DNA of 64,000 nt from Anabaena azotica FACHB-119 (GCF_014697625.1 NZ_JACJSG010000029.1:1-64000), one strand, 5' to 3'; positions 41,702-50,477 are shown, counted from the stretch's first letter. Notes: generated by a model from the letters alone, not told the origin. Made by a program: numbers and translations.

Positions 41702-42337
41702 GTGTCTGTAGGGATTCTCGGCACCAAGCTGGGCATGACCCAAATATTTGACGAAGCAGGAGTTGCAATTCCTGTAACAGTCGTGCAAGTGGGGCCATGC
41801 GTTGTTACCCAAGTTAAAACCAAACCAACCGACGGCTACGCAGCCATTCAGGTAGGATACGGCGAAGTTAAACCCAAGGCGTTGAACAAACCCTTACTAG
41901 GTCACTTAGCCAAATCATCCGCCCCCCCATTGCGGCATTTGAAAGAGTATCACACAGATACCTCTAGCGATTATGCGTTAGGGCAAGAGATTAAAGCAGA
42001 TATTTTTAGTGCAGGTCAACTTGTAGACGTGATCGGTACTAGTATCGGTCGTGGCTTTGCAGGCAACCAAAAGCGTAACAACTTTGGACGCGGGCCAATG
42101 TCCCACGGTTCCAAAAACCATAGAGCGCCCGGTTCTATTGGTGCAGGTACAACCCCCGGTCGTGTCTATCCCGGCAAACGGATGGCAGGTCGCTTAGGTG
42201 GTACTCGCGTTACCATTCGCAAACTCACCGTAGTGCGCGTTGATGCAGAGCGCAACTTGCTACTAATTAAAGGCGCTGTTCCTGGCAAACCAGGAGCTTT
42301 ATTAAGTATTGTACCTGCTAAAAAAGTTGGCAAGTAG
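41702..42337 (+). CDS. rplC: 50S ribosomal protein L3
   Basis: A 211-residue 23S-binding protein near the peptidyl transferase centre. It starts with GTG as MSVGILGTKLGMTQIFDEAG and has the conserved RGFAGNQKRNNFGRGPMSHG loop with GSIGAGTTPGRVYPGKRMAG. It opens the ribosomal cluster; rpsJ, usual in front of it in E. coli, is not here. AAAGGAG lies 10 bases upstream. A long leader precedes it. Confidence 0.98.
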   Translation: MSVGILGTKLGMTQIFDEAGVAIPVTVVQVGPCVVTQVKTKPTDGYAAIQVGYGEVKPKALNKPLLGHLAKSSAPPLRHLKEYHTDTSSDYALGQEIKADIFSAGQLVDVIGTSIGRGFAGNQKRNNFGRGPMSHGSKNHRAPGSIGAGTTPGRVYPGKRMAGRLGGTRVTIRKLTVVRVDAERNLLLIKGAVPGKPGALLSIVPAKKVGK

Positions 42338-42349
42338 TCACAAGTCAAC

Positions 42350-42390
42350 AACCAACTGACAACTGACAACTGACAACTGACAAAGGACAA
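42350..42390. repeat. Heptamer repeat (CAACTGA) between rplC and rplD
   Basis: About five CAACTGA units fill the gap and end right before the AAGGACAAAAAA stretch preceding the rplD ATG. Confidence 0.85.
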
Positions 42391-42394
42391 AAAA

Positions 42395-43027
42395 ATGGTA
42401 GAGAGTGTAGTAAAAAATTGGCAAGGGGAGCAAGTCGGACAGAAAACGTTCGAGTTGCGTGTTGCCAAAGAAGAAACGGCAGTACATATCGTACACCGCG
42501 CCCTAGTAAGACAACAAACCAACGCCCGTCAAGGAACAGCCAGCACCAAAACCCGTGCGGAAGTCCGAGGCGGTGGTCGTAAACCCTGGCGGCAAAAAGG
42601 AACCGGACGTGCGCGTGCAGGTTCTATCCGTTCACCATTATGGCGTGGTGGTGGTGTAATCTTTGGACCCAAACCCAGAGATTTCGATTTAAAAATGAAC
42701 CGCAAAGAGCGGCGTTTAGCACTGCGGACAGCATTTGTTAGCCGTGCGGAAGATTTGATTGTAGTAGAAGAATTTAGCAACGAGCTATCCCGTCCCAAAA
42801 CCAAAGATTTAGTTGCAGCACTAACTCGCTGGGGTGCAGAACCGGAAAGCAAGACCCTATTAATTTTGACGGAATTTCCTGAGAACGTATATTTGTCAGC
42901 TCGTAACATTGAGAACTTAAAACTCATTGCAGCTGATCAACTCAACGTTTATGACTTGCTGCACGCTGACAAAATCGTTGTCACCACCTCAGCCTTAGAA
43001 AAAATTCAGGAGGTCTACAATGGCTAA
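42395..43027 (+). CDS. rplD: 50S ribosomal protein L4
   Basis: A 210-residue large-subunit protein with a loop that reaches into the exit tunnel: RGGGRKPWRQKGTGRARAGS followed by PLWRGGGVIFGPKPRD. In E. coli L4 represses the S10 operon by binding the leader; whether that holds here is unknown, but the long hairpin-rich leader of rplC makes it worth asking. Its end overlaps rplW by 8 bases. Confidence 0.98.
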   Translation: MVESVVKNWQGEQVGQKTFELRVAKEETAVHIVHRALVRQQTNARQGTASTKTRAEVRGGGRKPWRQKGTGRARAGSIRSPLWRGGGVIFGPKPRDFDLKMNRKERRLALRTAFVSRAEDLIVVEEFSNELSRPKTKDLVAALTRWGAEPESKTLLILTEFPENVYLSARNIENLKLIAADQLNVYDLLHADKIVVTTSALEKIQEVYNG

Positions 43028-43334
43028 GTTTGACCCCCGCAACCTGCCCGATTTGATCCGTCGCCCCATCTTGACAGAAAAAGCGACCATCTTAATGGAG
43101 CAGAACAAATATACATTTGAAGTGACTCCTAAAGCAACCAAGCCACAAATTAGATCGGCAATTGAAGACTTATTTGCAGTCAAAGTTGTCAAAGTCAATA
43201 CAGCATTGCCACCACGCAGAAAGAAACGTGTTGGTAAATTTATTGGCTTTAAACCCCAATATAAAAAAGCGATCGTCACTGTCGCACCTGGGGATGTAGA
43301 AAAAATCAGACAAGTTCTATTCCCAGAGGTATAA
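43020..43334 (+). CDS. rplW: 50S ribosomal protein L23
   Basis: A 104-residue protein at the exit of the peptide tunnel, docking site for trigger factor and SRP. LIRRPILTEKATILMEQNKY and PPRRKKRVGKFIGFKPQYKK are the conserved parts. The gene starts inside rplD (8-base overlap; AGGAGG box upstream) and ends 6 bases before rplB. Confidence 0.97.
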   Translation: MAKFDPRNLPDLIRRPILTEKATILMEQNKYTFEVTPKATKPQIRSAIEDLFAVKVVKVNTALPPRRKKRVGKFIGFKPQYKKAIVTVAPGDVEKIRQVLFPEV

Positions 43335-43340
43335 ACTATC

Positions 43341-44204
43341 ATGGGTACTCGTTCTTATCGCCCTTATACCCCCAGTACAAGGCAGGTTACAGTTTCCGAC
43401 TTTGCGGAAATTACCAAAACCGAGCCAGAAAAGTCACTGACGGTATACGTACATCGGGCAAAAGGTCGCAACAACCAAGGCCGCATTACCAGCCGTCGCC
43501 GTGGTGGTGGACACAAAAGACTGTATCGGATTATTGACTTCAAGCGTGACAAACGCGGGATTCCCGCTACAGTCATAGCTGTAGAATACGATCCCAACCG
43601 TAACGCGCGGATTGCCCTACTTTCCTACGAAGATGGGGAAAAGCGGTATATTCTCCATCCCAACGGGTTAAAAGTCGGGACAACAATCATTGCTGGCCCA
43701 GAATCACCCATTGAAGATGGTAATGCTTTACCCTTAGCAAACATTCCCTTGGGTACAAGCGTTCACAACGTCGAGCTAAAAGCAGGTAAGGGCGGTCAAA
43801 TCGTCCGTGCTGCTGGTGCTACAGCCCAAGTTGTGGCGAAAGAAGGTAATTACGTTACCCTCAAGCTACCTTCTGGTGAAGTCCGCTTGATTCGCCGCGA
43901 ATGTTACGCCACCATCGGTCAAGTAGGTAACACCGACGCAAGAAACTTAAGCGCTGGTAAAGCTGGTAGAAATCGCTGGAAAGGTCGCCGTCCCAAAGTT
44001 AGAGGTAGCGTCATGAACCCAGTAGACCACCCACACGGCGGTGGTGAGGGTAGAGCGCCTATCGGTAGATCCGGGCCTGTTACTCCTTGGGGTAAACCTA
44101 CCTTGGGTAAGAAAACACGCAAACCCAAGAAAGCCAGCAGCAAGTTGATTGTACGCCGTCGTCGTAAATCATCTAAGCGCGGTCGTGGTGGTCGTGAGTC
44201 TTAA
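43341..44204 (+). CDS. rplB: 50S ribosomal protein L2
   Basis: A 287-residue core protein of the peptidyl transferase region. It contains GRNNQGRITSRRRGGGHKRL near the N-terminus and the C-terminal MNPVDHPHGGGEGRAPIGR with the conserved His, and it ends in a basic tail (RRRRKSSKRGRGGRES). Length is normal. It lies 6 bases after rplW. Confidence 0.98.
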   Translation: MGTRSYRPYTPSTRQVTVSDFAEITKTEPEKSLTVYVHRAKGRNNQGRITSRRRGGGHKRLYRIIDFKRDKRGIPATVIAVEYDPNRNARIALLSYEDGEKRYILHPNGLKVGTTIIAGPESPIEDGNALPLANIPLGTSVHNVELKAGKGGQIVRAAGATAQVVAKEGNYVTLKLPSGEVRLIRRECYATIGQVGNTDARNLSAGKAGRNRWKGRRPKVRGSVMNPVDHPHGGGEGRAPIGRSGPVTPWGKPTLGKKTRKPKKASSKLIVRRRRKSSKRGRGGRES

Positions 44205-44301
44205 TTAGTGCTGAGTGCTGAGTGATGAGTAGCGTTAGCTAAATTAACACCCAAAACTCAAAGTTAAAAACACAAAACGTCAACTCAAAACTTTTTGAAT
44301 T

Positions 44302-44580
44302 ATGGGTCGTTCTCTTAAAAAAGGGCCTTTTGTAGCCGATCATTTACTAAGCAAAATTGAAAAGCTCAACGATAGAAACGAAAAACAAGTAATCAAAACT
44401 TGGTCTAGAGCTTCCACAATTCTGCCGCAAATGGTAGGTCATACTATCGCCGTTCACAACGGTCGTCAACACGTTCCAGTATTTATCAGCGACCAAATGG
44501 TAGGTCACAAGTTAGGAGAATTTGCTCCAACACGTACCTACAGAGGTCATGGTAAATCTGACAAAAAAGCAGGTAGGTAG
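44302..44580 (+). CDS. rpsS: 30S ribosomal protein S19
   Basis: A 92-residue protein of the head of the small subunit that contacts S13. MGRSLKKGPFVADHLLSKIE and LGEFAPTRTYRGHGKSDKK are diagnostic. It follows rplB after 97 bases that contain a short GTGCTGA repeat. Confidence 0.98.
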   Translation: MGRSLKKGPFVADHLLSKIEKLNDRNEKQVIKTWSRASTILPQMVGHTIAVHNGRQHVPVFISDQMVGHKLGEFAPTRTYRGHGKSDKKAGR

Positions 44581-44667
44581 TCATTAAGTCAACAGTCAAC
44601 AGTGAGATAGTGCGATCCTGTAGCCTTGCGTCGGAAAGCAACTATCGAACCCGTAAGGGTCAACAGT

Positions 44668-44709
44668 TAAAACTATTGACTATTGACTATTGACTATTGA
44701 CTATTGACA
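44668..44709. repeat. Heptamer repeat (TATTGAC) between rpsS and rplV
   Basis: Six units of TATTGAC lie before the rplV start. Just upstream (44600-44660) is a GC-richer piece with GTAGCCTTGCGTCGGAAAGC that resembles the dispersed repeats of this genome. Confidence 0.85.
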
Positions 44710-44722
44710 AATGGAGAAAATT

Positions 44723-45082
44723 ATGGCTACTGATACTACTGAAGTAAAAGCGATCGCCCGTTTTATCAGAATGTCTCCCTTTAAAGTACGTCGTGTACTC
44801 GACCAAATCCGGGGGCGTTCCTATCGGGAAGCGCTAATTATCCTAGAATTTATGCCCTATCGAGCCACTGAGCCAGTGTTAACACTGCTGCGGAGTGCTG
44901 CTGCTAACGCTGAACATAACGCAGGCTTAGACCGCACCGAGTTAGTAATTACCCAGGCTTACGCTGACCAAGGCCCAGTGTTGAAACGCTTCCAACCCAG
45001 AGCGCAAGGTAGAGCTTACCAAATTCGCAAGCCAACGTGTCATATCACCTTGGCTGTGGCTGCTAACGCCAACGCTAAATAA
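44723..45082 (+). CDS. rplV: 50S ribosomal protein L22
   Basis: A 119-residue protein lining the peptide exit tunnel; its beta-hairpin is the site of macrolide-resistance changes. ARFIRMSPFKVRRVLDQIRG and LKRFQPRAQGRAYQIRKPT are conserved. ATG at 44723 is preferred (GGAGA box 4-8 bases upstream); an in-frame ATG at 44711 overlaps that box. Confidence 0.97.
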   Translation: MATDTTEVKAIARFIRMSPFKVRRVLDQIRGRSYREALIILEFMPYRATEPVLTLLRSAAANAEHNAGLDRTELVITQAYADQGPVLKRFQPRAQGRAYQIRKPTCHITLAVAANANAK

Positions 45083-45134
45083 GTTCTAGACACAAAAAAT
45101 TGCGTTAAAGTCAGAAATTTTAGAGGAAGCATTT

Positions 45135-45896
45135 GTGGGACAAAAAATTCATCCAGTAGGCTTTCGTCTGGGAATTACCCAAGAACACCAATCCCGTTGG
45201 TTTGCCGAACCTAACCGCTATCCAGAACTTCTACAAGAAGACCACAAACTGCGTCAATATATAGAACAAAAACTGGGTAGACTCGCACAAAATAACGCTG
45301 GTATTTCCGAAGTACGGATTGAGCGTAAAGCCGACCAAATCGATTTAGAAGTACGCACAGCACGCCCTGGTGTAGTTGTAGGTCGTGGTGGACAAGGTAT
45401 CGAAGCCCTGCGTACCGGACTACAAACACTCTTAGGTGGAAATCGCCAAATTCGCATCAACGTAGTCGAAGTACAACGAGTTGATGCTGACGCTTACCTA
45501 ATTGCCGAATTTATCGCCCAACAGTTGGAACGTCGTGTTTCCTTCCGTCGCGTAGTGCGCCAAGCCATTCAACGCGCTCAAAAAGCCGGCATTCAAGGTA
45601 TTAAAGTGCAAGTTAGCGGTCGCCTCAACGGTGCAGAAATTGCCCGGACAGAGTGGACAAGAGAAGGTAGAGTACCTCTACACACCCTCCGGGCTGACAT
45701 TGACTACTCCTACTGCACCGCCAAAACCGTTTACGGTATTCTCGGCATCAAAGTTTGGGTATTCAAAGGCGAAATCATCCCCGGACAAGAAATTGCCGCA
45801 CCGCCACCCTCATCCCGTGAACGCGAACGCGAACCGCGCCGTCGTCAACAACAACGCCGCCGCCAGCAGTTTGAAGATAGATCCAACGAAGGGTAA
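45135..45896 (+). CDS. rpsC: 30S ribosomal protein S3
   Basis: A 253-residue protein at the mRNA entry channel. It starts with GTG as MGQKIHPVGFRLGITQEHQS, has the KH-type RNA-binding core GVVVGRGGQGIEALRTGLQT, and ends with an unusually Arg- and Gln-rich tail (REREREPRRRQQQRRRQQFE), as in other cyanobacteria. AGAGGAAGC lies upstream of the GTG. Confidence 0.98.
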   Translation: MGQKIHPVGFRLGITQEHQSRWFAEPNRYPELLQEDHKLRQYIEQKLGRLAQNNAGISEVRIERKADQIDLEVRTARPGVVVGRGGQGIEALRTGLQTLLGGNRQIRINVVEVQRVDADAYLIAEFIAQQLERRVSFRRVVRQAIQRAQKAGIQGIKVQVSGRLNGAEIARTEWTREGRVPLHTLRADIDYSYCTAKTVYGILGIKVWVFKGEIIPGQEIAAPPPSSREREREPRRRQQQRRRQQFEDRSNEG

Positions 45897-45929
45897 TAGC
45901 TCATGGCTAATGGGTAATAGGAAAAATAC

Positions 45930-45968
45930 TAATTACCAATTACCAATTACCAATTACCAATTACCAAT
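45930..45968. repeat. Heptamer repeat (CCAATTA) between rpsC and rplP
   Basis: Five units of CCAATTA lie directly before the rplP start codon, so no conventional ribosome binding site is visible for rplP. Confidence 0.85.
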
Positions 45969-45977
45969 TGACAAACC

Positions 45978-46415
45978 ATGTTAAGTCCAAGAAGAACTAA
46001 ATTCCGCAAACAACAGCGCGGGCGGATGACAGGGTTAGCCCATCGGGGTAGTACCCTGAATTTTGGAGATTTCGCACTCCAAGCCCAAGAACCAGCTTGG
46101 ATCACCTCTCGGCAAATCGAAGCTTCCCGTCGGGCGATGACTCGTTACATCCGCCGGGGTGGAAAAATCTGGATTCGCATATTCCCAGACAAACCAGTTA
46201 CCATGCGTCCTGCGGAAACCCGGATGGGTTCCGGTAAAGGTAATCCAGAGTTTTGGGTAGCTGTAGTTAAACCAGGTCGGATTTTATTTGAAATCGCTGG
46301 TGTTACAGAAGAAATCGCCCGTGAAGCGATGCGTCTAGCGGCTTACAAGCTACCTATCAAAACCAAATTTATTGTGCGTCCTCAAATAGAGGAACAGGAA
46401 CAGGAACAGGAATAG
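45978..46415 (+). CDS. rplP: 50S ribosomal protein L16
   Basis: A 145-residue protein near the A site. MLSPRRTKFRKQQRGRMTGL, IRRGGKIWIRIFPDKPVT and RMGSGKGNPEFWVAVVKPGR are diagnostic. The C-terminus ends in a short Glu-Gln repeat (EEQEQEQE). It ends 3 bases before rpmC. Confidence 0.98.
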   Translation: MLSPRRTKFRKQQRGRMTGLAHRGSTLNFGDFALQAQEPAWITSRQIEASRRAMTRYIRRGGKIWIRIFPDKPVTMRPAETRMGSGKGNPEFWVAVVKPGRILFEIAGVTEEIAREAMRLAAYKLPIKTKFIVRPQIEEQEQEQE

Positions 46416-46418
46416 GTT

Positions 46419-46640
46419 ATGCCACTTCCCAAAATTTCAGAAGCTAGAGAACTAAGCGACGAACAATTGGCAGCAGAAATTACTGCTGTTAAGAAACAAC
46501 TGTTTCAGTTGCGCTTACAAAAAGCAACCAGACAACTAGAAAAGCCTCACCAGTTCCGCCATGCCCGCCATCGCCTAGCCCAATTGTTAACGGTAGAAGG
46601 TGAACGGAAAAGGGCAGCAAGTCAAGCGACTCAAGAATAA
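46419..46640 (+). CDS. rpmC: 50S ribosomal protein L29
   Basis: A 73-residue two-helix protein near the tunnel exit: ISEARELSDEQLAAEITAVK, LFQLRLQKATRQLEKPHQFR and RLAQLLTV. A 12-base gap separates it from rpsQ. Confidence 0.96.
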   Translation: MPLPKISEARELSDEQLAAEITAVKKQLFQLRLQKATRQLEKPHQFRHARHRLAQLLTVEGERKRAASQATQE

Positions 46641-46652
46641 AAGTAGGAGATT

Positions 46653-46898
46653 ATGGCAATCAAAGAACGAGTTGGCTTGGTAGTGAGCGATAAGATGCAG
46701 AAAACGGTAGTAGTTGCCGTAGAAAACCGCGCTCCCCATCCCAAGTACGGCAAGATTGTAGTTAAAACCCGCCGCTATAAAGCACACGACGAAGAAAACA
46801 AATGTAAAGTGGGCGATCGCGTGCGGATTACAGAAACCAGACCTTTGAGTAAAACCAAGCGCTGGCAAGTTGCAGAAATTCTCAACACCAAGGCTTAA
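46653..46898 (+). CDS. rpsQ: 30S ribosomal protein S17
   Basis: An 81-residue OB-fold protein binding the 5-prime domain of 16S rRNA: KERVGLVVSDKMQKTVVVAV, HPKYGKIVVKTRRYKAHDEE, VGDRVRITETRPLSKTKRW. A HIP1-type GGGCGATCGCG lies inside the coding sequence. It is preceded by AGTAGGAGATT. Confidence 0.97.
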   Translation: MAIKERVGLVVSDKMQKTVVVAVENRAPHPKYGKIVVKTRRYKAHDEENKCKVGDRVRITETRPLSKTKRWQVAEILNTKA

Positions 46899-46910
46899 GG
46901 GAGACCAATT

Positions 46911-47279
46911 GTGATTCAACCCCAAACCTATCTCAATGTCGCTGATAATAGCGGCGCTCGTAAATTGATGTGTATCCGTGTCTTAGGTTCGGGTAACTGT
47001 CGTTACGGTTTCATTGGCGACAAGATTATCGCTGTCGTCAAAGATGCTACACCTAACATGGCTGTAAAAAAATCCGATGTGGTGGAAGCGGTTATCGTCC
47101 GCACCCGCCATCACATCCGGCGCGATAGCGGTATGACAATTCGCTTTGACGATAACGCCGCCGTCATCATCAACAAAGATGGTAATCCCAGAGGTACAAG
47201 GGTATTCGGCCCTGTGGCACGGGAATTGCGCGACAAAAACTTTACCAAAATCGTTTCTCTTGCGCCGGAGGTGCTGTAA
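46911..47279 (+). CDS. rplN: 50S ribosomal protein L14
   Basis: A 122-residue protein at the subunit interface. It begins with GTG as MIQPQTYLNVADNSGARKLM and has IIVRTRHHIRRDSGMTIRFD-type and NPRGTRVFGPVARELRDKNF segments. Its stop overlaps the start of rplX by one base (TAATG). Confidence 0.98.
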   Translation: MIQPQTYLNVADNSGARKLMCIRVLGSGNCRYGFIGDKIIAVVKDATPNMAVKKSDVVEAVIVRTRHHIRRDSGMTIRFDDNAAVIINKDGNPRGTRVFGPVARELRDKNFTKIVSLAPEVL

Positions 47280-47632
47280 TGGCTACCAAGAAGGACACCA
47301 CCGTTAAATTCCATAAAATGCACGTCAAAACCGGCGACACTGTGCAAGTAATTGCTGGTAAGGACAAGGGCAAAGTCGGGGAAGTAATTAAAGCACTACC
47401 CCAACTGAGTAAAGTCATCGTTAAAGGTGTCAACATTAAGACTAAGCACGTTAAGCCCCAACAAGAAGGCGAATCTGGCAGAATTGTGTCTCAGGAAGCA
47501 CCTATTCACAGCTCCAACGTCATGCTTTATTCCACCAAGCAAAACGTCGCTAGTCGTGTCTGCTACACTTTCACCGCCGAAGGCAAGAAAGTCAGAAAAC
47601 TCAAGAAAACTGGTGAAATTCTCGATAGCTAG
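47279..47632 (+). CDS. rplX: 50S ribosomal protein L24
   Basis: A 117-residue assembly initiator with a KOW motif: MHVKTGDTVQVIAGKDKGKV and VNIKTKHVKPQQEGESGRIV. It is coupled to rplN by TAATG, and GGAGG lies 7 bases upstream inside rplN. It is followed by about 98 bases with a small hairpin before rplE. Confidence 0.97.
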   Translation: MATKKDTTVKFHKMHVKTGDTVQVIAGKDKGKVGEVIKALPQLSKVIVKGVNIKTKHVKPQQEGESGRIVSQEAPIHSSNVMLYSTKQNVASRVCYTFTAEGKKVRKLKKTGEILDS

Positions 47633-47730
47633 AGAATTAACAGACTTGAGATTTTAGATACGCAATTAAACTGACAATCTAAAATCAGAATTAAATCCCT
47701 GACCAAGCCCAGGGAGAAGGGCAAAAAACT

Positions 47731-48279
47731 ATGGCGACACCAAGACTCAAAACCATATATAACGAGACAATTGTTCCCAAACTGACCCAACAGTTTCAAT
47801 ACACTAACGTACATCAAGTACCCAAGTTGGTAAAGATTACTGTGAACCGGGGTTTGGGCGAAGCGGCTCAAAATGCTAAAGCCTTAGAAGCATCCTTAAC
47901 CGAAATTGCCACAATTACTGGTCAAAAGCCAGTAGTGACCAGAGCGAAGAAGGCGATCGCCGGCTTTAAAATTCGTCAAGGTATGCCTGTAGGTATCATG
48001 GTGACACTGCGAGGCGAAAGGATGTATTCCTTCTTCGACCGCCTGATTAGCTTGGCACTACCTAGAATTAGAGACTTCCGTGGTATCAGCCCCAAAAGCT
48101 TCGACGGTCGTGGTAACTATACTCTAGGCGTAAGAGAACAGTTAATCTTTCCAGAAATCGAATACGACAGCATCGATCAAATCCGTGGTCTTGATATTTC
48201 TATCATCACCACAGCGAAAAACGACGAAGAGGGCCGCGCCTTACTCAAAGAATTTGGAATGCCCTTTCGCGATCAATAA
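47731..48279 (+). CDS. rplE: 50S ribosomal protein L5
   Basis: A 182-residue protein binding 5S rRNA and P-site tRNA: LVKITVNRGLGEAAQNAKAL, PVVTRAKKAIAGFKIRQGMP, RDFRGISPKSFDGRGNYTLG and TTAKNDEEGRALLKEFGMPF. In many bacteria rpsN would follow; here rpsH comes next after 20 bases. Confidence 0.98.
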   Translation: MATPRLKTIYNETIVPKLTQQFQYTNVHQVPKLVKITVNRGLGEAAQNAKALEASLTEIATITGQKPVVTRAKKAIAGFKIRQGMPVGIMVTLRGERMYSFFDRLISLALPRIRDFRGISPKSFDGRGNYTLGVREQLIFPEIEYDSIDQIRGLDISIITTAKNDEEGRALLKEFGMPFRDQ

Positions 48280-48299
48280 GTTCATCTAAAGAGGGAACG

Positions 48300-48701
48300 A
48301 TGGCGGCTAACGACACAATTGCAGATATGCTGACGCGCATCCGCAATGCTAATTTGGCAAGGCATCAAACTACACTAGTGCCAGCCACAAAAATGACACG
48401 TAACATTGCTAGAGTGCTACAAGAAGAAGGCTTCATCTCTGAATTTACAGAAGAAGGAGATGGCGTAAAACGTAACCTAGTAATCTCCCTGAAATACAAA
48501 GGTAAAAATCGTCAACCTCTGATTACTGCTCTCAAGCGTGTCAGTAAGCCCGGTTTGCGTGTTTACTCCAACAGAAAAGAATTACCAAGAGTATTAGGCG
48601 GTATTGGTATCGCTATTATTTCTACATCCAGTGGCATCATGACCGACCGCGAAGCACGTCGGCAAAACGTGGGTGGTGAAATACTTTGCTACGTCTGGTA
48701 G
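48300..48701 (+). CDS. rpsH: 30S ribosomal protein S8
   Basis: A 133-residue central-domain binder: NDTIADMLTRIRNANLARHQ, RVYSNRKELPRVLGGIGIAI, STSSGIMTDREARRQNVGGE. GAGGGAACG lies upstream. In E. coli S8 represses the spc operon; no such site is recognised here. Confidence 0.98.
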   Translation: MAANDTIADMLTRIRNANLARHQTTLVPATKMTRNIARVLQEEGFISEFTEEGDGVKRNLVISLKYKGKNRQPLITALKRVSKPGLRVYSNRKELPRVLGGIGIAIISTSSGIMTDREARRQNVGGEILCYVW

Positions 48702-48790
48702 TTAATTGGTCATTGGTCATTAGTCATTAGTCATTAGTCATTAGGACAACTGACAACTGACAACTGACAACTGACAACTGACAAAGGATA
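48702..48790. repeat. Two heptamer arrays between rpsH and rplF
   Basis: TTGGTCATTAGTCAT units (48705-48745) are followed by CAACTGA units (48748-48783), the second the same unit as in the rplC-rplD gap. Confidence 0.85.
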
Positions 48791-48797
48791 AAAAATC

Positions 48798-49346
48798 ATG
48801 TCTCGTATTGGTAAACGTCCAATTACAGTACCCGCCAAAGTGCAAGTCACCATCGACGGCACAAAAGTAGCGGTGAAAGGCCCCAAGGGCGAACTCTCAA
48901 GACAACTGCCTGCTAACGTCACAGTTACCCAAGAAGGTGATACTTTACAAGTCACCCGTCGGGATGATACTCGTACCTCCAGACAACTCCACGGTTTAAG
49001 CCGTACTCTGGTTGCCAACATGGTAGAAGGTGTTTCCCAAGGTTTCCAACGTCGCTTGGAAATTCAAGGTGTAGGTTATCGGGCAGCAGTTCAAGGGCGA
49101 AACCTAGTTCTCAACATGGGTTATAGCCATCAAGTGCAAATTGAACCACCAGATGGGATTCAGTTTGCTGTGGAAAACAACACCAACGTGATAGTCACTG
49201 GCTATGACAAAGAAATTGTTGGTAACACAGCAGCAAAAATTCGTGCCGTTCGTCCACCAGAACCTTACAAAGGTAAAGGTATTCGTTACGCCGGTGAGGT
49301 GGTGAGACGTAAAGCTGGTAAGACTGGTAAGGGTGGTAAGAAGTAA
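48798..49346 (+). CDS. rplF: 50S ribosomal protein L6
   Basis: A 182-residue protein near the factor-binding site: MSRIGKRPITVPAKVQVTID, KGPKGELSRQLP, LHGLSRTLVANMVEGVSQGF and RAVRPPEPYKGKGIRYAGE. It ends with a Lys/Gly tail. 2 bases separate it from rplR. Confidence 0.98.
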   Translation: MSRIGKRPITVPAKVQVTIDGTKVAVKGPKGELSRQLPANVTVTQEGDTLQVTRRDDTRTSRQLHGLSRTLVANMVEGVSQGFQRRLEIQGVGYRAAVQGRNLVLNMGYSHQVQIEPPDGIQFAVENNTNVIVTGYDKEIVGNTAAKIRAVRPPEPYKGKGIRYAGEVVRRKAGKTGKGGKK

Positions 49347-49348
49347 AC

Positions 49349-49711
49349 ATGAAACTTACTCGTAGAGAATCAAAACAGCGTCGCCATAGACGCATTCGTG
49401 GCAAAGTTTATGGTTCCCCAGAACGTCCACGCTTGGCTGTATTCCGATCTAATGAGCATATTTACGCTCAAGTAATTGATGATACACAGCATCACACACT
49501 GGTAGCAGCATCAACTGTAGAACCAGAAGTAAAGTCTACTTTGTCCTCCGGTGCTAACTGTACAGCATCAGCCCAAATCGGTAAATTGATTGCACAGCGA
49601 TCGCTCGAAAAAGGCATCACCAAAGTAGTATTTGATAGAGGTGGTAACTTATACCACGGTCGGATCAAAGCACTAGCCGAAGCAGCACGCGAAGCTGGTT
49701 TAGATTTCTAA
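49349..49711 (+). CDS. rplR: 50S ribosomal protein L18
   Basis: A 120-residue 5S rRNA-binding protein: KQRRHRRIRGKVYGSPERPR, LAVFRSNEHIYAQVIDDTQH, VVFDRGGNLYHGRIKALAEA. The ATG follows rplF after 2 bases. Confidence 0.98.
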   Translation: MKLTRRESKQRRHRRIRGKVYGSPERPRLAVFRSNEHIYAQVIDDTQHHTLVAASTVEPEVKSTLSSGANCTASAQIGKLIAQRSLEKGITKVVFDRGGNLYHGRIKALAEAAREAGLDF

Positions 49712-49736
49712 ATCGTCAAAAGTCCAAAGTCAAAAG

Positions 49737-49862
49737 TCAAAAGTAATTGACTATTGACTATTGACTATTGACTATTGACCCTTACGGGTACTCTTCGAGA
49801 ACCCCTGCGGGGAACGGTAGTCGCTTATGGGGGAAACCCCCAAGACCGCGCTACCTCACTAT
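49737..49862. repeat. Heptamer repeat and GC-rich dispersed repeat between rplR and rpsE
   Basis: Units of TATTGAC (49745-49780) are interrupted by a GC-rich piece with CCCTTACGGG, CCCCTGCGGGG and GGGGGAAACCCCC small hairpins (49780-49855), then another ATTGAC unit. The GC-rich part looks inserted into the heptamer array. Confidence 0.75.
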
Positions 49863-49885
49863 TGACTAAATAGAGAGCAGAAATT

Positions 49886-50410
49886 ATGGCAACAGGTCGT
49901 CGTAAAACTAACCGCGCAAAAAAAGAAGAAACCAACTGGCAAGAGCGGGTAATTCAAATCCGACGGGTGAGCAAGGTAGTTAAAGGTGGTAAAAAACTCA
50001 GCTTCCGTGCGATCGTGGTAGTTGGTAACGAACGCGGTCAAGTAGGAGTAGGGGTAGGCAAAGCCTCTGATGTAATTGGCGCAGTAAAAAAAGGTGTAGC
50101 CGACGGCAAAAAACACCTAATTGATATCCCCATCACCAAATCTAACTCCATCCCTCACCCCATTGATGGTGTAGGTGGCGGTGCTAAAGTGATGATGCGT
50201 CCAGCCGCTCCTGGTACTGGTGTAATTGCTGGTGGTGCTGTGCGTACAGTATTAGAATTAGCTGGTGTGCGTAACGTACTCGCCAAGCAACTCGGCTCTA
50301 ACAACCCACTCAACAACGCTAGAGCAGCAGTTAACGCCCTATCTACACTGCGTACCTTTGCTGAAGTCGCCGAAGACAGAGGCATTGCCATCGAAAAACT
50401 CTACATCTAA
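49886..50410 (+). CDS. rpsE: 30S ribosomal protein S5
   Basis: A 174-residue protein with a double-stranded RNA-binding-like domain, involved in accuracy: VIQIRRVSKVVKGGKKLSFR, VGVGVGKASDVIGAVKKGVA and GAKVMMRPAAPGTGVIAGGA. ATG preceded by AGAGAGCAGAA. Confidence 0.98.
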   Translation: MATGRRKTNRAKKEETNWQERVIQIRRVSKVVKGGKKLSFRAIVVVGNERGQVGVGVGKASDVIGAVKKGVADGKKHLIDIPITKSNSIPHPIDGVGGGAKVMMRPAAPGTGVIAGGAVRTVLELAGVRNVLAKQLGSNNPLNNARAAVNALSTLRTFAEVAEDRGIAIEKLYI

Positions 50411-50436
50411 GTTGTCATTTATCTGTAGTTCTCAAG

Positions 50437-50467
50437 CAACTGACAACTGACAACTAACAACTAACAA
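50437..50467. repeat. Heptamer repeat (CAACTGA/CAACTAA) between rpsE and rplO
   Basis: Four units, the same family as in the rplC-rplD and rpsH-rplF gaps. Confidence 0.8.
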
Positions 50468-50477
50468 ATTTTAGACT

